A stretch of DNA of 64,000 nt from assembly GCA_964573015.1 (NCBI GenBank), contig CAZNHZ010000003.1, positions 23,823 to 87,822 of the forward strand, read 5' to 3'. Of the stretch, positions 33,237 to 41,444 are shown piece by piece. Every line of letters starts with the position of its first letter. Position 1 is the stretch's first letter. This stretch comes from JAPUDQ01 sp964573015 (GTDB lineage Bacteria > Patescibacteriota > Saccharimonadia > Saccharimonadales > Saccharimonadaceae). The translations under genes were made by a program, and so were the position numbers. The notes beneath the pieces were generated by a model, which saw only the letters and a program-made list of their open reading frames with translations, did no database searches and was not told the DNA's origin.

Positions 33237-34731
33237 TCAGTCTTCAGCGCGACGGCGCCGGCGCTGGCTGATGCCAAACGCGATCGCCGCACCGGCGGCG
33301 ACGAGCATCGCCCACGGGTTCAACCCCGTCGGCACACTCTCGATGCCGTTGTTGTGCCGCGCACCAGTCCGACCACCGGTCGTCACGACCGGCTTCTGGG
33401 TGTTGTCACCCGAGCCGGTCGTCGGCGCCTGTCCACTCTGGTCATTCGACCCCGTCGCCGGGGTCGGCACACCAGGAGTGGTACCGCCGGGCTGGCTGCC
33501 CGTGTCGGTGCCACCGGTCGGCGGGGTCGTCGACGTCGTGCTACCACCATCCGAGGACGGAGTCGTCGGCGTCGTGCCGCCACCACCGCCATTGTCGTCA
33601 TCGCCGGGCGGCGGGACGACTACTCCGGTGCAGTGCGACAACGTAAACACCGGGTGCTTGACAACACCCTGGTAGCGGTACTTGACGAGCATGCTCGCCG
33701 TGACCACTCCGCCGTCGAGCGCCCAAGCGCCCCGACCGTTCTGGCTCATGGCGAGCCAGGGGCCGTTGTCAAACGACACCTCGGCTGCCGTGATACCGTT
33801 GCCGGTCAGGACCCAGTGAGAACCACTGGTGCACGGCAGGTTGTCCCTGCCCTGCTTACCCCAGGTCCCGTAGGTCCAGTCGTCGACGGGGGGCGTCACG
33901 ACCGGACAGCCGTCGGCACCTACCGTGGTTCCGGCAGGTGTGTTCGGGCACTTGTCGGCATTGTCGCCGACCTTGTCGCCGTCCGAGTCCTTGGACTCGT
34001 TCGGGTCGTTCGGGAAGGCATCCTGATCGTTCGGGACACCGTCACCGTCAAGGTCGACCGGCGTGGACTTCGGGTCGTTGGGATTGCTCCCAGCGGCCGT
34101 CTCATCCGCGTCGAAGTAGCCGTCACCGTCAGAGTCGACGGGGGGCGTCACGACCGGACAGCCGTCGGCACCTACCGTGGTTCCGGCANNNNNNNNNNNN
34201 NNNNNNNNNNNNNNNNNNNNNNNNNNNNNNNNNNNNNNNNNNNNNNNNNNNNNNNNNNNNNNNNNNNNNNNNNNNNNNNNNNNNNNNNGCGGCCGTCTCA
34301 TCCGCGTCGAAGTAGCCGTCACCGTCAGAGTCGACGGGGGGCGGCGGGTTGCACTTGTAGTTGAAGCTGTAGGTCGTTTCAAAGTCATGCACCCCCTCGA
34401 CGTAGCCCACCAGGTGGGCGGTGACGTCAGTGTTGCAAGGGTAGACCTTGGACGACACACCTGAATTCCAGCCGCGTGCCTTGTCAAGATCGATTGGCCC
34501 CGCAGTGTTTTCATCGACGAAACCAGACACCGTCAGAACGGCATCGTCTGGCGTACCGGGCGGACGAATCCACTCGGCGCCGAGTGACAACGCAACCTCT
34601 CCCGGATTTGCCGAAAAGAGGCCGTAGTTCCACACCACCTCCCCCTCGTATGCCTGGGCCGCCGGCATGGCGACCAGGCCAAAGCCAAGCACCAAGGCCA
34701 GGGCGGCCAAGGCTCGCTGGATACGGTTCAC
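33237..34731 (-). CDS. Cell-wall surface protein with calcium-binding TSP3 repeats, probable sortase substrate (contains a scaffold gap)
   Basis: GTG start at 34729-34731 with GGAGA upstream. Signal peptide about 1-28 (ALAALALVLGFGLVAMPAAQA). After a beta domain come thrombospondin type-3-like repeats (DSDGDGYFDADE, DLDGDGVPNDQDAFPNDPNE, DSDGDKVGDNADKCPN), which bind calcium through Asp side chains. A beta domain (WTYGTWGKQGRDNLPC) and a Gly/Thr/Pro-rich wall-spanning linker follow. The C-terminus is a sorting-type tail: VPTG, a 20-residue hydrophobic stretch (LNPWAMLVAAGAAIAFGISQ) and RRRRR. The motif is VPTG, not LPxTG. A 100-N gap lies in the repeats, so their number is unknown. Base use is much more GC-rich than nearby genes. 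Confidence 0.88.
34189..34288. other. Scaffold gap, 100 N, inside the repeats
   Basis: The 55 bases after the gap (34289-34343) equal 34093-34147, and the bases before it equal 33887-33936. The assembler broke on a real tandem repeat of the TSP3 unit, so at least one more copy may be missing. Confidence 0.92.
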
Positions 34732-34798
34732 AACCGTCTCCTCTCTGCCGCTTGCGCGGCGGTAGTTTTTTGGTTGGTGCCCGTCGTCGTATGCTCTC

Positions 34799-34856
34799 GA
34801 TTGGTTTGAGATAGATCAGATTGTCAAAGTACGTCGGGAGACGCACCAAACCAATC
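34799..34856 (-). promoter_or_regulatory. Leader hairpin of the surface-protein transcript
   Basis: GATTGGTTTG/CAAACCAATC, a perfect 10-bp stem with a 38-nt loop in the roughly 170-nt leader. A smaller CACG-AATC-CGTG hairpin (34883-34894) lies at the very 5' end. The rest of the 34732-34967 interval is leader and promoter. Confidence 0.65.
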
Positions 34857-34903
34857 AGTCTAGCTCACCTCAACCGACAACACACGAATCCGTGCTACCT
34901 CTA

Positions 34904-34932
34904 TTTATAGCATAAACCCTACAAAAAATCAA
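34904..34932 (-). promoter_or_regulatory. Promoter of the surface-protein gene
   Basis: Minus strand: TTGATT (34927-34932), 17-nt spacer ending in TGC, TATAAA (34904-34909). Confidence 0.7.
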
Positions 34933-34967
34933 CCCTAATTGTCGCCCAGCCATTCGTTACCCCCAAT

Positions 34968-35684
34968 TTATCGAGTTGTCGTCAACCGGTAGAACCGTTC
35001 GCGGTTGCCTTTGGCGCCGGCTACTTGGCTGTCGGCTTTGTCGAGTATGACAAAATATTGCTTGACCCAAGCCTCAAAATCGTGCAAAATCTCCCGCCGC
35101 AAGCGATCATTTTTGATCACGCCCCTGCTGACCTGCTCACGCCCGGCTTCAAACTGCGGCTTGACCATGGCGATAATCACAGCTGACGGACCAACGACCG
35201 ATGAAATATGCGGCAATATCTCGCGCAAACTGACAAAACTGACATCGATGACGACGATATCGACCGCATGCTCAGGCTTGAAATCGCGTATATCGGTTTT
35301 TTCATGCAATTCTATGCGCTCATCGCCGCGCAAGCTCGGATGCAGCTGATCCGTTCCGACATCAACCGCGATCACTTTGGACGCACCGCGGCGCAGCGCG
35401 TAATCGGTAAAACCGCCGGTACTGCTGCCAACATCTAGCACGGTTTTGCCCATAAAATCCACTCCGAACTTCTCCGCGACACTGGCAAGCTTGAGTCCGG
35501 CCCGCGATACGTATTGCTCCTTGGCGGCTAGTTTTATATCGGCACTTTCATCGACGAACTGCCCGGTTTTGGTCACCAGCCGACCATCGACTCGCACTTT
35601 GCCTAGCCGTATCCAGCTCTCGGCCGCCGAGCGCGACTGCGCCAACTCACGCCGAAATACTTCGTAATCCAATCTGTTTTTCAT
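34968..35684 (-). CDS. tlyA: TlyA family rRNA 2'-O-methyltransferase
   Basis: 238 residues. An N-terminal S4 RNA-binding domain (about 1-60: LDYEVFRRELAQSRSAAESW, LGKVRVDGRLVTKTG) is joined to a FtsJ-like SAM methyltransferase: TVLDVGSSTGGFTDYALRRGA (motif I), DVGTDQLHPSLR, VVIDVSFVSLREILP and MVKPQFEAGRE. TlyA methylates cytidines of 16S and 23S rRNA and affects sensitivity to capreomycin. The length is a little under the usual 250-270. It is the last gene of the rpsF-to-tlyA run, 51 nt after efp. Confidence 0.94.
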   Translation of the reverse strand: MKNRLDYEVFRRELAQSRSAAESWIRLGKVRVDGRLVTKTGQFVDESADIKLAAKEQYVSRAGLKLASVAEKFGVDFMGKTVLDVGSSTGGFTDYALRRGASKVIAVDVGTDQLHPSLRGDERIELHEKTDIRDFKPEHAVDIVVIDVSFVSLREILPHISSVVGPSAVIIAMVKPQFEAGREQVSRGVIKNDRLRREILHDFEAWVKQYFVILDKADSQVAGAKGNRERFYRLTTTR

Positions 35685-35735
35685 CTGTTATCGATTTTAT
35701 CACGAATCAAAAAACAGCCGTCCGCACCGCTACGA

Positions 35736-36296
35736 CTACTTTTGCCGCTCGATGTAGCTGCCGTCGCGGGTATCGACACGGATGATATCACCGGTCTTGA
35801 TAAACGCCGGTACCTTGACGACCAGACCGGTATCAGTCGTCGCATCTTTGAGCACACTGCTCGTGGTATCGCCTTTGACGACGTTTTCGGCGTATCTCAC
35901 CTCGAGAGATACCGCTGTCGTCAGCTCGACGTTGATGACACGATCACCAAAAAACTGCAGACTGACTTCATCGCCTTCGTGCAGGTACTTGTCCGCCTGA
36001 TTCATCGTCTCACTATCGACCTGGAACTGGTCAAAGGTGCTCGGGTCCATCAGATGAAAGTCAGTGCCGTCCGAGTAGAGGTACTGAACCGTGCGGTTGG
36101 TGACATCAGCCGGTTCGATCTTTTCCTGGCCTTTGTAAGTCTTGGGCAGCATCGCGCCCGTCACCAGGTTTTTTACCTTGACATTGACAATACTTCCGCC
36201 GCGGCCCATCACTTTTTGATTGTAGTCCATAACGCGATATGGTTGGCCATCGATCTGGATGACGGTGCCTTTTTTGAGGTCAGTCGGGGAATACAT
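35736..36296 (-). CDS. efp: Elongation factor P, Arg at the tip position
   Basis: 186 residues with the three EF-P domains (KOW-like N-terminal, two OB folds) and the C-terminal signature DTRDGSYIER. EF-P relieves ribosome stalling at polyproline. The tip loop that reads PGKG in E. coli (Lys34, beta-lysylated) is MGRGG here, so Arg32 takes the place of the modified Lys. Arg at the tip is known in EF-Ps rhamnosylated by EarP; no earP is seen in the window. The many Pro-rich proteins encoded nearby make EF-P relevant. No good Shine-Dalgarno is seen before the ATG. Confidence 0.95.
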   Translation of the reverse strand: MYSPTDLKKGTVIQIDGQPYRVMDYNQKVMGRGGSIVNVKVKNLVTGAMLPKTYKGQEKIEPADVTNRTVQYLYSDGTDFHLMDPSTFDQFQVDSETMNQADKYLHEGDEVSLQFFGDRVINVELTTAVSLEVRYAENVVKGDTTSSVLKDATTDTGLVVKVPAFIKTGDIIRVDTRDGSYIERQK

Positions 36297-36346
36297 AGTA
36301 GATTAATAATTAAAGATTAAGGATTAAAGAAATATAATCGCAAAAT

Positions 36347-36717
36347 CTAAAGACGCTCCTTATTCGCCTTGATTAAACCTTGCAACAATCTGTGTGTTAG
36401 CTGCGCCTGTGAGACGGCTTTTTCTAACACTCTATCATCAAAATATCCCACATCAAATGCGATATAACATTGAGTTTCTAGCTCAGCCAAAGAGCCTTTG
36501 GCTACATAATAGAATTGATTCTTTTCTTTAGCGGAGGCTCGGACAAAACCATCAGCGATATTGCTCGGCACTGATACCGCCGCTCGTCGCATCTGATCTG
36601 CGATACCGTATTTTTCATGTGCGGGCATTTTTGACGTCAGTCGATATATTAACACGTAGCAAGCTTCCTAGCTTCCTGCCAAACTTTCAAATCAAGATAT
36701 GTCGCAATCCTCCCCAT
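36347..36717 (-). pseudogene. Four-helix-bundle protein gene with a frameshift
   Basis: The downstream frame (36347-36655) encodes IYRLTSKMPAHEKYG, RRAAVSVPSNIADGF and LAELETQCYIAFDVGYF, the core of the four-helix-bundle (S23/IVS-type, TIGR02436) family. The family's N-terminal motif is found just upstream in another frame: DLKVWQEARKLA from ATG 36715-36717, running into a TAA. A single missing base near 36655 (between GCT-AC and GTG) would join the halves. It is either a true frameshift or an assembly error. An intact relative lies at 58209-58571. It is embedded in the ribosomal-protein run, where related genes often occur inside rRNA or near ribosomal genes. Confidence 0.75.
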
Positions 36718-36722
36718 GATTT

Positions 36723-36751
36723 ATCTTCTTTAATCATTAATCGTTAATCTA
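36723..36751. repeat. 29-bp AT-rich intergenic repeat, copy 1
   Basis: ATCTTCTTTAATCATTAATC and the next nine bases are identical to 37037-37065. Similar AATTAAAGATTAAGG words occur at 36300-36330. The repeats sit between the genes of the rpsF operon. Confidence 0.8.
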
Positions 36752-36769
36752 TCTTCTGCTTTTCGCCGC

Positions 36770-36970
36770 TTAGCCCTGGGCGACAAACGGCATCAAAGCC
36801 AAGTGACGGGCGCGTTTGATGGCCGTGCTGAGCTGGCGCTGCTGGCGTGGGTTTAGCCCAGTCTTGGCATTTGGCTCAATCTGTCCGTATGCGTTGATAA
36901 ATCGCTGCAGTGTCTTGACGTCTTTGTAGTCAAAGTATGCAGGAATGTCTTTTTTAAATCGTCGTGCCAT
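36770..36970 (-). CDS. rpsR: 30S ribosomal protein S18
   Basis: 66 residues: FDYKDVKTLQRFINAYGQI, then TGLNPRQQRQLSTAIKRARHLALMPF, the S18 signature. It follows ssb as in the common rpsF-ssb-rpsR operon. The N-terminal cysteines of zinc-type S18 are absent. Confidence 0.96.
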   Translation of the reverse strand: MARRFKKDIPAYFDYKDVKTLQRFINAYGQIEPNAKTGLNPRQQRQLSTAIKRARHLALMPFVAQG

Positions 36971-37036
36971 AGTTACTCCTTTGGAGTAAAAGCAGATTAA
37001 TGATTATAGATTGAATATTAAAGAAGCTCGTTACAA

Positions 37037-37065
37037 ATCTTCTTTAATCATTAATCGTTAATCTA
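37037..37065. repeat. 29-bp AT-rich intergenic repeat, copy 2
   Basis: Same 29 bases as 36723-36751. Together with the inverted AT-rich run at 37561-37640 (several GAATAT/ATATTC words able to pair) it gives each gap of this operon a hairpin-prone AT-rich filler. Confidence 0.8.
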
Positions 37066-37084
37066 ACTTCTACTTGTTATTTAA

Positions 37085-37540
37085 TTAAAATGGTATATCG
37101 CTGAGATCAATTGGTTGATCATCGATGTCATCGGCTGGGGCGGATTGTTGCTTCTTGGCCGGAGCAGACTTGCTGCCGTCGTCAAACGAACTGCCGCCTC
37201 CGCCCTGTCCGCTATCAACAAAGTTGAAATCCTCGACGACAACCTCGACTTTACTGCGCTTGCCGCCGGTCTCTTTGTCTTCCCAGCTGCGCTGGTCTAG
37301 TCGTCCGCTGACGAGGACTGCGCGGCCTTTGCCGAGGTATTGGGCGATGATCTCGCCGGCTTTGCCCCAGGCAACGCAGTCGATGAAACTGACTGCTTCT
37401 TGTTGCTGACCGTCGGCACCTTTCCAGGTGCGGTTAACCGCCAGGCTAAAACTCGTTACTGACTGACCGTTTGGTGTCGTTCGAGTTTCCGGGTCCCGCG
37501 TCAGGTTTCCCATCAGTATTACTTTATTAAACCCCTTCAT
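37085..37540 (-). CDS. ssb: Single-stranded DNA-binding protein
   Basis: 151 residues. OB-fold begins MKGFNKVILMGNLTRDPETR, with VTSFSLAVNRTWKG, FIDCVAWGKAGEIIAQYLGKG and VSGRLDQRSWEDKETG. A Gly/Ser/Ala linker leads to the acidic C-terminal tip DQPIDLSDIPF, which recruits repair and replication proteins. It lies between rpsF and rpsR. Canonical length. Confidence 0.97.
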   Translation of the reverse strand: MKGFNKVILMGNLTRDPETRTTPNGQSVTSFSLAVNRTWKGADGQQQEAVSFIDCVAWGKAGEIIAQYLGKGRAVLVSGRLDQRSWEDKETGGKRSKVEVVVEDFNFVDSGQGGGGSSFDDGSKSAPAKKQQSAPADDIDDQPIDLSDIPF

Positions 37541-37644
37541 AGTGCGTTTCTCCTTTCAGTCGAAACTTAGTATATAGAATATAGGTATATAGAATATGGC
37601 TACTTCGCTATATTCAATATTCTATATTCCATATTCTTCTCCCT

Positions 37645-37986
37645 CTACTCTTCTTCTTTGCTCTCGGCTGCTTTGGCGGCTTCTGCGGCGGCAGCCCGCG
37701 CCTTTTGATCGACGCTGACGAGCAAAAATCGCAAGGCTTCGTCAGTGATATTGAGCGCAGCGTTCACTTTGGCGACAGCCTCGGCAGGCAGCGAAGCCTC
37801 AAAGTAGACGTAGACACCGAAATCTTCCGTGCCGATACGATACGCCAGGCGCTTTTTGCCCCAATTATCTTCTTTAGTGATCTCACCACCGTTTGCAGTG
37901 ATGATATCGCGAAGCTTTTTGAGCACTGGATCGAGATCTGCTTCGAGATCAGGATGCAGTACGACAGTCAGTTCGTACTCTCGCAT
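37645..37986 (-). CDS. rpsF: 30S ribosomal protein S6
   Basis: 113 residues beginning MREYELTVVLHPDLEADLD, with ITKEDNWGKKRLAYRI and YVYFEASLPAEAVAKV, then a charged Ala/Glu tail. First gene of rpsF-ssb-rpsR. AGGAGGTAACT precedes the ATG. The roughly 70-nt leader can fold (CTTGTG/CACAAG and CCC/GGG around GCATA); S6:S18-binding leaders are known for this operon in other bacteria, but the match is not specific enough to claim. Confidence 0.96.
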   Translation of the reverse strand: MREYELTVVLHPDLEADLDPVLKKLRDIITANGGEITKEDNWGKKRLAYRIGTEDFGVYVYFEASLPAEAVAKVNAALNITDEALRFLLVSVDQKARAAAAEAAKAAESKEEE

Positions 37987-38064
37987 AATAGTTACCTCCT
38001 CTTGGAACTCCCTATGCGGGGTGCTTGTGCTGTTTCACACAAGCTTTAGGTGATAGTACAAGCA

Positions 38065-38093
38065 ATTATAACAGAGGTAACTATAAATTTCAA
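38065..38093 (-). promoter_or_regulatory. Promoter of the rpsF operon
   Basis: Minus strand: TTGAAA (38088-38093), 17 nt, TATAAT (38065-38070). It overlaps the stop codon of the upstream gene. Confidence 0.75.
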
Positions 38094-38773
38094 ATATAAA
38101 AGTGACGCAGATACGGCAGCTCGCTGTCATTGAGTACACGCCAGCGCTCGATAGCATCATTATCAGCCGCAATATTCTCCGAGCTATTAGGGCCGCCTCG
38201 TGAACGCACGGCACTAGCTGCTTTGAGTGACATATCGAAATATTCTCGTAATATCGCCTGGCCCTCAGTTTTGTCGGTCACATCCAGAGCCACCGGTATG
38301 CCGTTTCGATGCCCCTCGATAAATATTCCGAAAGCCCCGTTTGATGAGGCAATAATCTCGGCGGGCTGATCGTATCCATACGTACCGGTTGCAAACATGG
38401 CACAGCGATACAGTATCGTACCGTCTGCTCGCTCGTATATAGATGTCCGGCTATCAAGAGCGCGTGAGTCATTTTGTCGAGTAAAAAATTCACCATTGCC
38501 CGCTTCCGCGCGGCGGGCGTAGCAATTCGCTTGTAAATACAGAGCTTCTTGCATAAATGCTTCGGCCGGTCGCTCCAAAAGCGTTTCTATCAATCGACTG
38601 CGCTCAATAATTAATTCTTCTGCTTTGGCGCGCTGTAGATCATGAGGATCGCTATAGACATCATCAATCACGCTCGTCCAAAATTCGGGGTCGTGCAGCA
38701 ATTCCTTATATTGTTTATCGGGCAAAGTGTCGAGACGCCGGACAGGTTGAACTTCATAATGATTAGCAGACAT
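38090..38773 (-). CDS. Hypothetical cytoplasmic protein
   Basis: 227 residues, not recognised. It has no signal or membrane helix. The N-terminal half is charged and helical (LLHDPEFWTSVIDDVYSDPH, RAKAEELIIERSRLIETLLE). The second half is a mixed domain with SIYERADGTILYRCAMFATG and GAFGIFIEGHRNGIPVALDV. The C-terminus is PYLRHFYI. It has a strong promoter and AAGGAG 6 nt before the ATG, so it is probably well expressed, and it forms a single-gene unit before the rpsF operon. Confidence 0.8.
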   Translation of the reverse strand: MSANHYEVQPVRRLDTLPDKQYKELLHDPEFWTSVIDDVYSDPHDLQRAKAEELIIERSRLIETLLERPAEAFMQEALYLQANCYARRAEAGNGEFFTRQNDSRALDSRTSIYERADGTILYRCAMFATGTYGYDQPAEIIASSNGAFGIFIEGHRNGIPVALDVTDKTEGQAILREYFDMSLKAASAVRSRGGPNSSENIAADNDAIERWRVLNDSELPYLRHFYI

Positions 38774-38791
38774 AATCTACTCCTTTTGTTT

Positions 38792-38820
38792 ATTATACAC
38801 TCATTTATGTATAATGTCAA
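38792..38820 (-). promoter_or_regulatory. Consensus promoter of the hypothetical gene
   Basis: Minus strand: TTGACA (38815-38820), 17 nt, TATAAT (38792-38797), both hexamers perfect. Confidence 0.85.
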
Positions 38821-38889
38821 TACTTCTGGCCTAATGTTTGTCTTTAGCCTTGTTACCGGTATACGCTTGTGATAGCGAAAATGCAAGTC

Positions 38890-41091
38890 TCAGCGCTGGA
38901 TACCGTACTCGTCGGTGTTGCCATCATCGCCATCACCGCCGCCGAGATCAGCCAGGCTGGTGATCAGCACCTCGCGCGGACGGGCGCCGTCGGCTGGGCC
39001 GATAATACCCTGCTCTTCCATCTCTTCCATAATTCGCGCTGCACGACCGTAGCCAATGCGTAGCTTGCGCTGCAGGAGTGATGTCGAGGCTTTGCGGCTC
39101 TCGATCACGACACGGACAGCGTCACGGAACATATCATCGTTTTCGCCGCCGTCAAAGTCCATGACAACCCCGCCTTTGCCGTGCAGCTGTACCGGCTGGG
39201 CGACGATCTCGTCATCATACTGCGGTGGCCGCTGCATACGAAGATGATCGGTAATCTTGTTGACCTCATCATCGGTCACCCAAGCGCCCTGGATACGTTT
39301 CGGCTTGCTCATCTGCGGCGTCAGCAAGAGCATGTCACCCTGACCGAGCAGTTTTTCGGCACCGATCTGATCGAGAATCGTGCGGCTATCGACCTGACTG
39401 GCGACGGTAAAGGCGATACGCGCTGGGACATTGGCTTTGATGAGTCCCGTGATGACATCGACACTCGGCCGCTGCGTTGCGAGCACGAGATGCACACCGA
39501 CTGCACGGGCTTTTTGCGCTAGACGAACGATCAACGCCTCGACGTCGCGGGCTGCGATCATCATCAGATCGGCCAGCTCATCGATAACGATGACGATATA
39601 TGGCATCGGCTCTTCGGGTTTCTTGCTGTTGTAGCTGCGGATATCGCGGACTTTTTCTTCGGCCAGCAGACTGTAGCGGCGCTCCATCTCATTGACTGCC
39701 CACTTGAGAGCGCTGATGGTTTTTTCCGGCTCGGTAATGATCGGCGTCAGCAGGTGCGGAATATCGGCGTATGGCGTCATCTCGACCTGCTTGGGATCGA
39801 CGAGAATCAGACGCATATCACTCGGGCTGTTGCGATAGAGCAAGCTCGACAGCAGCGTATTGATCATGACCGATTTACCAGAGCCAGTCTGACCAGCGAT
39901 CAGCAAGTGCGGCATCTTGTTGAGCTCACCGACCACGGCATCACCGGCGATATCTTTGCCGATTGCAAAGCTGAGCGGCTCGGTCGCGCTCGTCCACTGC
40001 TTGGCCGTCAAGATACCATACAGGCGCACATCAGCTGCTTTGCGGTTTGGCACCTCGATACCGACTGCTCGCTGGCCAGGAATCGGCGCTTCGATCCTGA
40101 GAGCCTGAGCCGCGAGATTGAGGGCGATGTTAGTCTCGAGTGCCGAGATGCGATTGAGCTTGACGCCGCTCGGCGGCTTGAGGGTGTACTGGGTGACTTT
40201 TGGCCCGATGTTGGCACCCTCCATATCGACATCAATGCTAAATTCGCTCAGCGTGTCTTTGATGATCTGAGCATTGTGCTTGACATCACCGGCATCGGCT
40301 GGCGACTGTTTTTTCTCGAGCAGATCGAGGCTCGGTGTCTCCCAGTCAGGGTCGCTTGCACTGGTGAGCGCAGACTGCTGTTCGGCCGCCTTGTCTTGCT
40401 TGACGCTATTTCGCAGCGTGCTCAGACCTTTTTTGTCGCTACTCATGACAGTCGGTACGCCCTCGTTGAGCTTGAATTCACCGACCGGCTTACTGGTGAT
40501 AGCCCCGGCCCTTTCGGCAATAGCAGCGTTACCCTCGAGGTTGGGATCACGCTCTCGGCTAAACAACCCGCGCAAAAAATCGATAATCGCTTGCGGCGGA
40601 ATTGCCAGCACAAATAGCAGCGTAATAACGATCAGAACAATGTAGATAAAACTTGCTATCGAAGTATCGACCATGCTGAGCATGGCTTGATTGACCAACC
40701 AGCCAATCAGACCGCCACCCTCACCGGTCTGAGCGATTTCGGAGCTGTCCGGATCACGCGAAAACACACCGAACAAACCGGAAATCCAGATAATAAGCAA
40801 AAATGACGCAAACTTCATCACGCTCGCCAGACGGTTTTCTTCGGCGCGAAATGTCGCTATCGCCAAAAACACAAACACCAGCGGCATGATATACGCTCCG
40901 GCACCAAACAGCACGATCGCGCCGCGCAGCAGCCAGTCAAGCAGCGGCCCGCCCGCCCCAAACATCGCCACGACCAGCAGCAGCGCCAAAACAATCAGAA
41001 TTATGCCGCCGACTTGCCGCCAAAAACCATCCGGCACTTCGTGCTGGGGTCTGATAGCCTTTTTTGATCGTGATTTTTTCTTTCGTGCCAT
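38890..41091 (-). CDS. ftsK: DNA translocase FtsK/SpoIIIE
   Basis: 733 residues. Four membrane helices lie in the first 175 residues, followed by a short linker. The motor has an alpha domain (SEFSIDVDMEGANIGPKVTQ), Walker A AGQTGSGKSVMINTLLSSLL, Walker B VIVIDELADLMM, and LVLATQRPSVDVITGLIKAN. The C-terminal winged-helix gamma domain (ASTSLLQRKLRIGYGRAARI) reads KOPS-type sites. It pumps DNA at the division septum and activates Xer recombination, so it pairs with the recombinase at 14801. The linker is short compared with E. coli FtsK. Confidence 0.97.
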   Translation of the reverse strand: MARKKKSRSKKAIRPQHEVPDGFWRQVGGIILIVLALLLVVAMFGAGGPLLDWLLRGAIVLFGAGAYIMPLVFVFLAIATFRAEENRLASVMKFASFLLIIWISGLFGVFSRDPDSSEIAQTGEGGGLIGWLVNQAMLSMVDTSIASFIYIVLIVITLLFVLAIPPQAIIDFLRGLFSRERDPNLEGNAAIAERAGAITSKPVGEFKLNEGVPTVMSSDKKGLSTLRNSVKQDKAAEQQSALTSASDPDWETPSLDLLEKKQSPADAGDVKHNAQIIKDTLSEFSIDVDMEGANIGPKVTQYTLKPPSGVKLNRISALETNIALNLAAQALRIEAPIPGQRAVGIEVPNRKAADVRLYGILTAKQWTSATEPLSFAIGKDIAGDAVVGELNKMPHLLIAGQTGSGKSVMINTLLSSLLYRNSPSDMRLILVDPKQVEMTPYADIPHLLTPIITEPEKTISALKWAVNEMERRYSLLAEEKVRDIRSYNSKKPEEPMPYIVIVIDELADLMMIAARDVEALIVRLAQKARAVGVHLVLATQRPSVDVITGLIKANVPARIAFTVASQVDSRTILDQIGAEKLLGQGDMLLLTPQMSKPKRIQGAWVTDDEVNKITDHLRMQRPPQYDDEIVAQPVQLHGKGGVVMDFDGGENDDMFRDAVRVVIESRKASTSLLQRKLRIGYGRAARIMEEMEEQGIIGPADGARPREVLITSLADLGGGDGDDGNTDEYGIQR

Positions 41092-41189
41092 ATCGATTTC
41101 TCATTATAGGCATCTTATCGTACACTGTCGATGCTTATACTTATATTGTAGCACAAAATACTACAAAATGCAATAGGCTTATGGTTATA

Positions 41190-41336
41190 TTAGACAATCG
41201 ACGCTTCTGATTCGGGTTCGGCGATCGCTGCCGCCGGATTGCGGCGATAGCGCAAGATCAGATAGATCATCGCAACGTAAAACCCCGCCCAGGCGCTCAG
41301 CGCGATAATCGTAGCAGTGGTGTAGAGTAGTTCAAT
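41190..41336 (-). CDS. Small membrane ORF without a standard start codon
   Basis: The frame reads IELLYTTATIIALSAWAGFY then VAMIYLILRYRRNPAAAIA and ends in TAA: one membrane helix, a basic patch and an acidic tail, which looks coding. The frame is open back to about 41360 but contains no ATG, GTG or TTG before the helix; ATT at 41334-41336 is the best start, or an internal ATG shortens it to about 24 residues. It may be a real mini-protein using a rare start, or a gene damaged at its 5' end. The remaining bases of 41092-41444 show only a TTGTAG/CTACAA hairpin and AT-rich DNA. Confidence 0.4.
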   Translation of the reverse strand: MELLYTTATIIALSAWAGFYVAMIYLILRYRRNPAAAIAEPESEASIV

Positions 41337-41444
41337 TAATGTCGTTTTTGTATTTATGTGGTGTTATATATACATAATAACATAAACGTTTTGAAAATAC
41401 AATACCTCACGATTCATGCTTGGCTGAATCAATCAGGCAAAGGG

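Noticed and set aside
33354..34364. Long plus-strand frame opposite the TSP3 surface protein
   Set aside because: Arg/Gly/Pro-rich sequence typical of an antisense frame in GC-rich DNA; the minus-strand protein has a signal peptide, repeats and sorting tail.
34511..34849. 112-residue minus-strand frame overlapping the surface-protein start
   Set aside because: It lies in another frame of the same DNA, has no family features, and would cover the leader hairpins.
36300..37640. AT-rich repeats as a CRISPR array
   Set aside because: Only two exact copies, about 310 bp apart with a gene between, and no regular spacers or cas genes.
37987..38060. S6:S18-binding leader of rpsF
   Set aside because: The leader can fold and has CCC/GGG around GCATA, but the conserved binding motif could not be matched with confidence.
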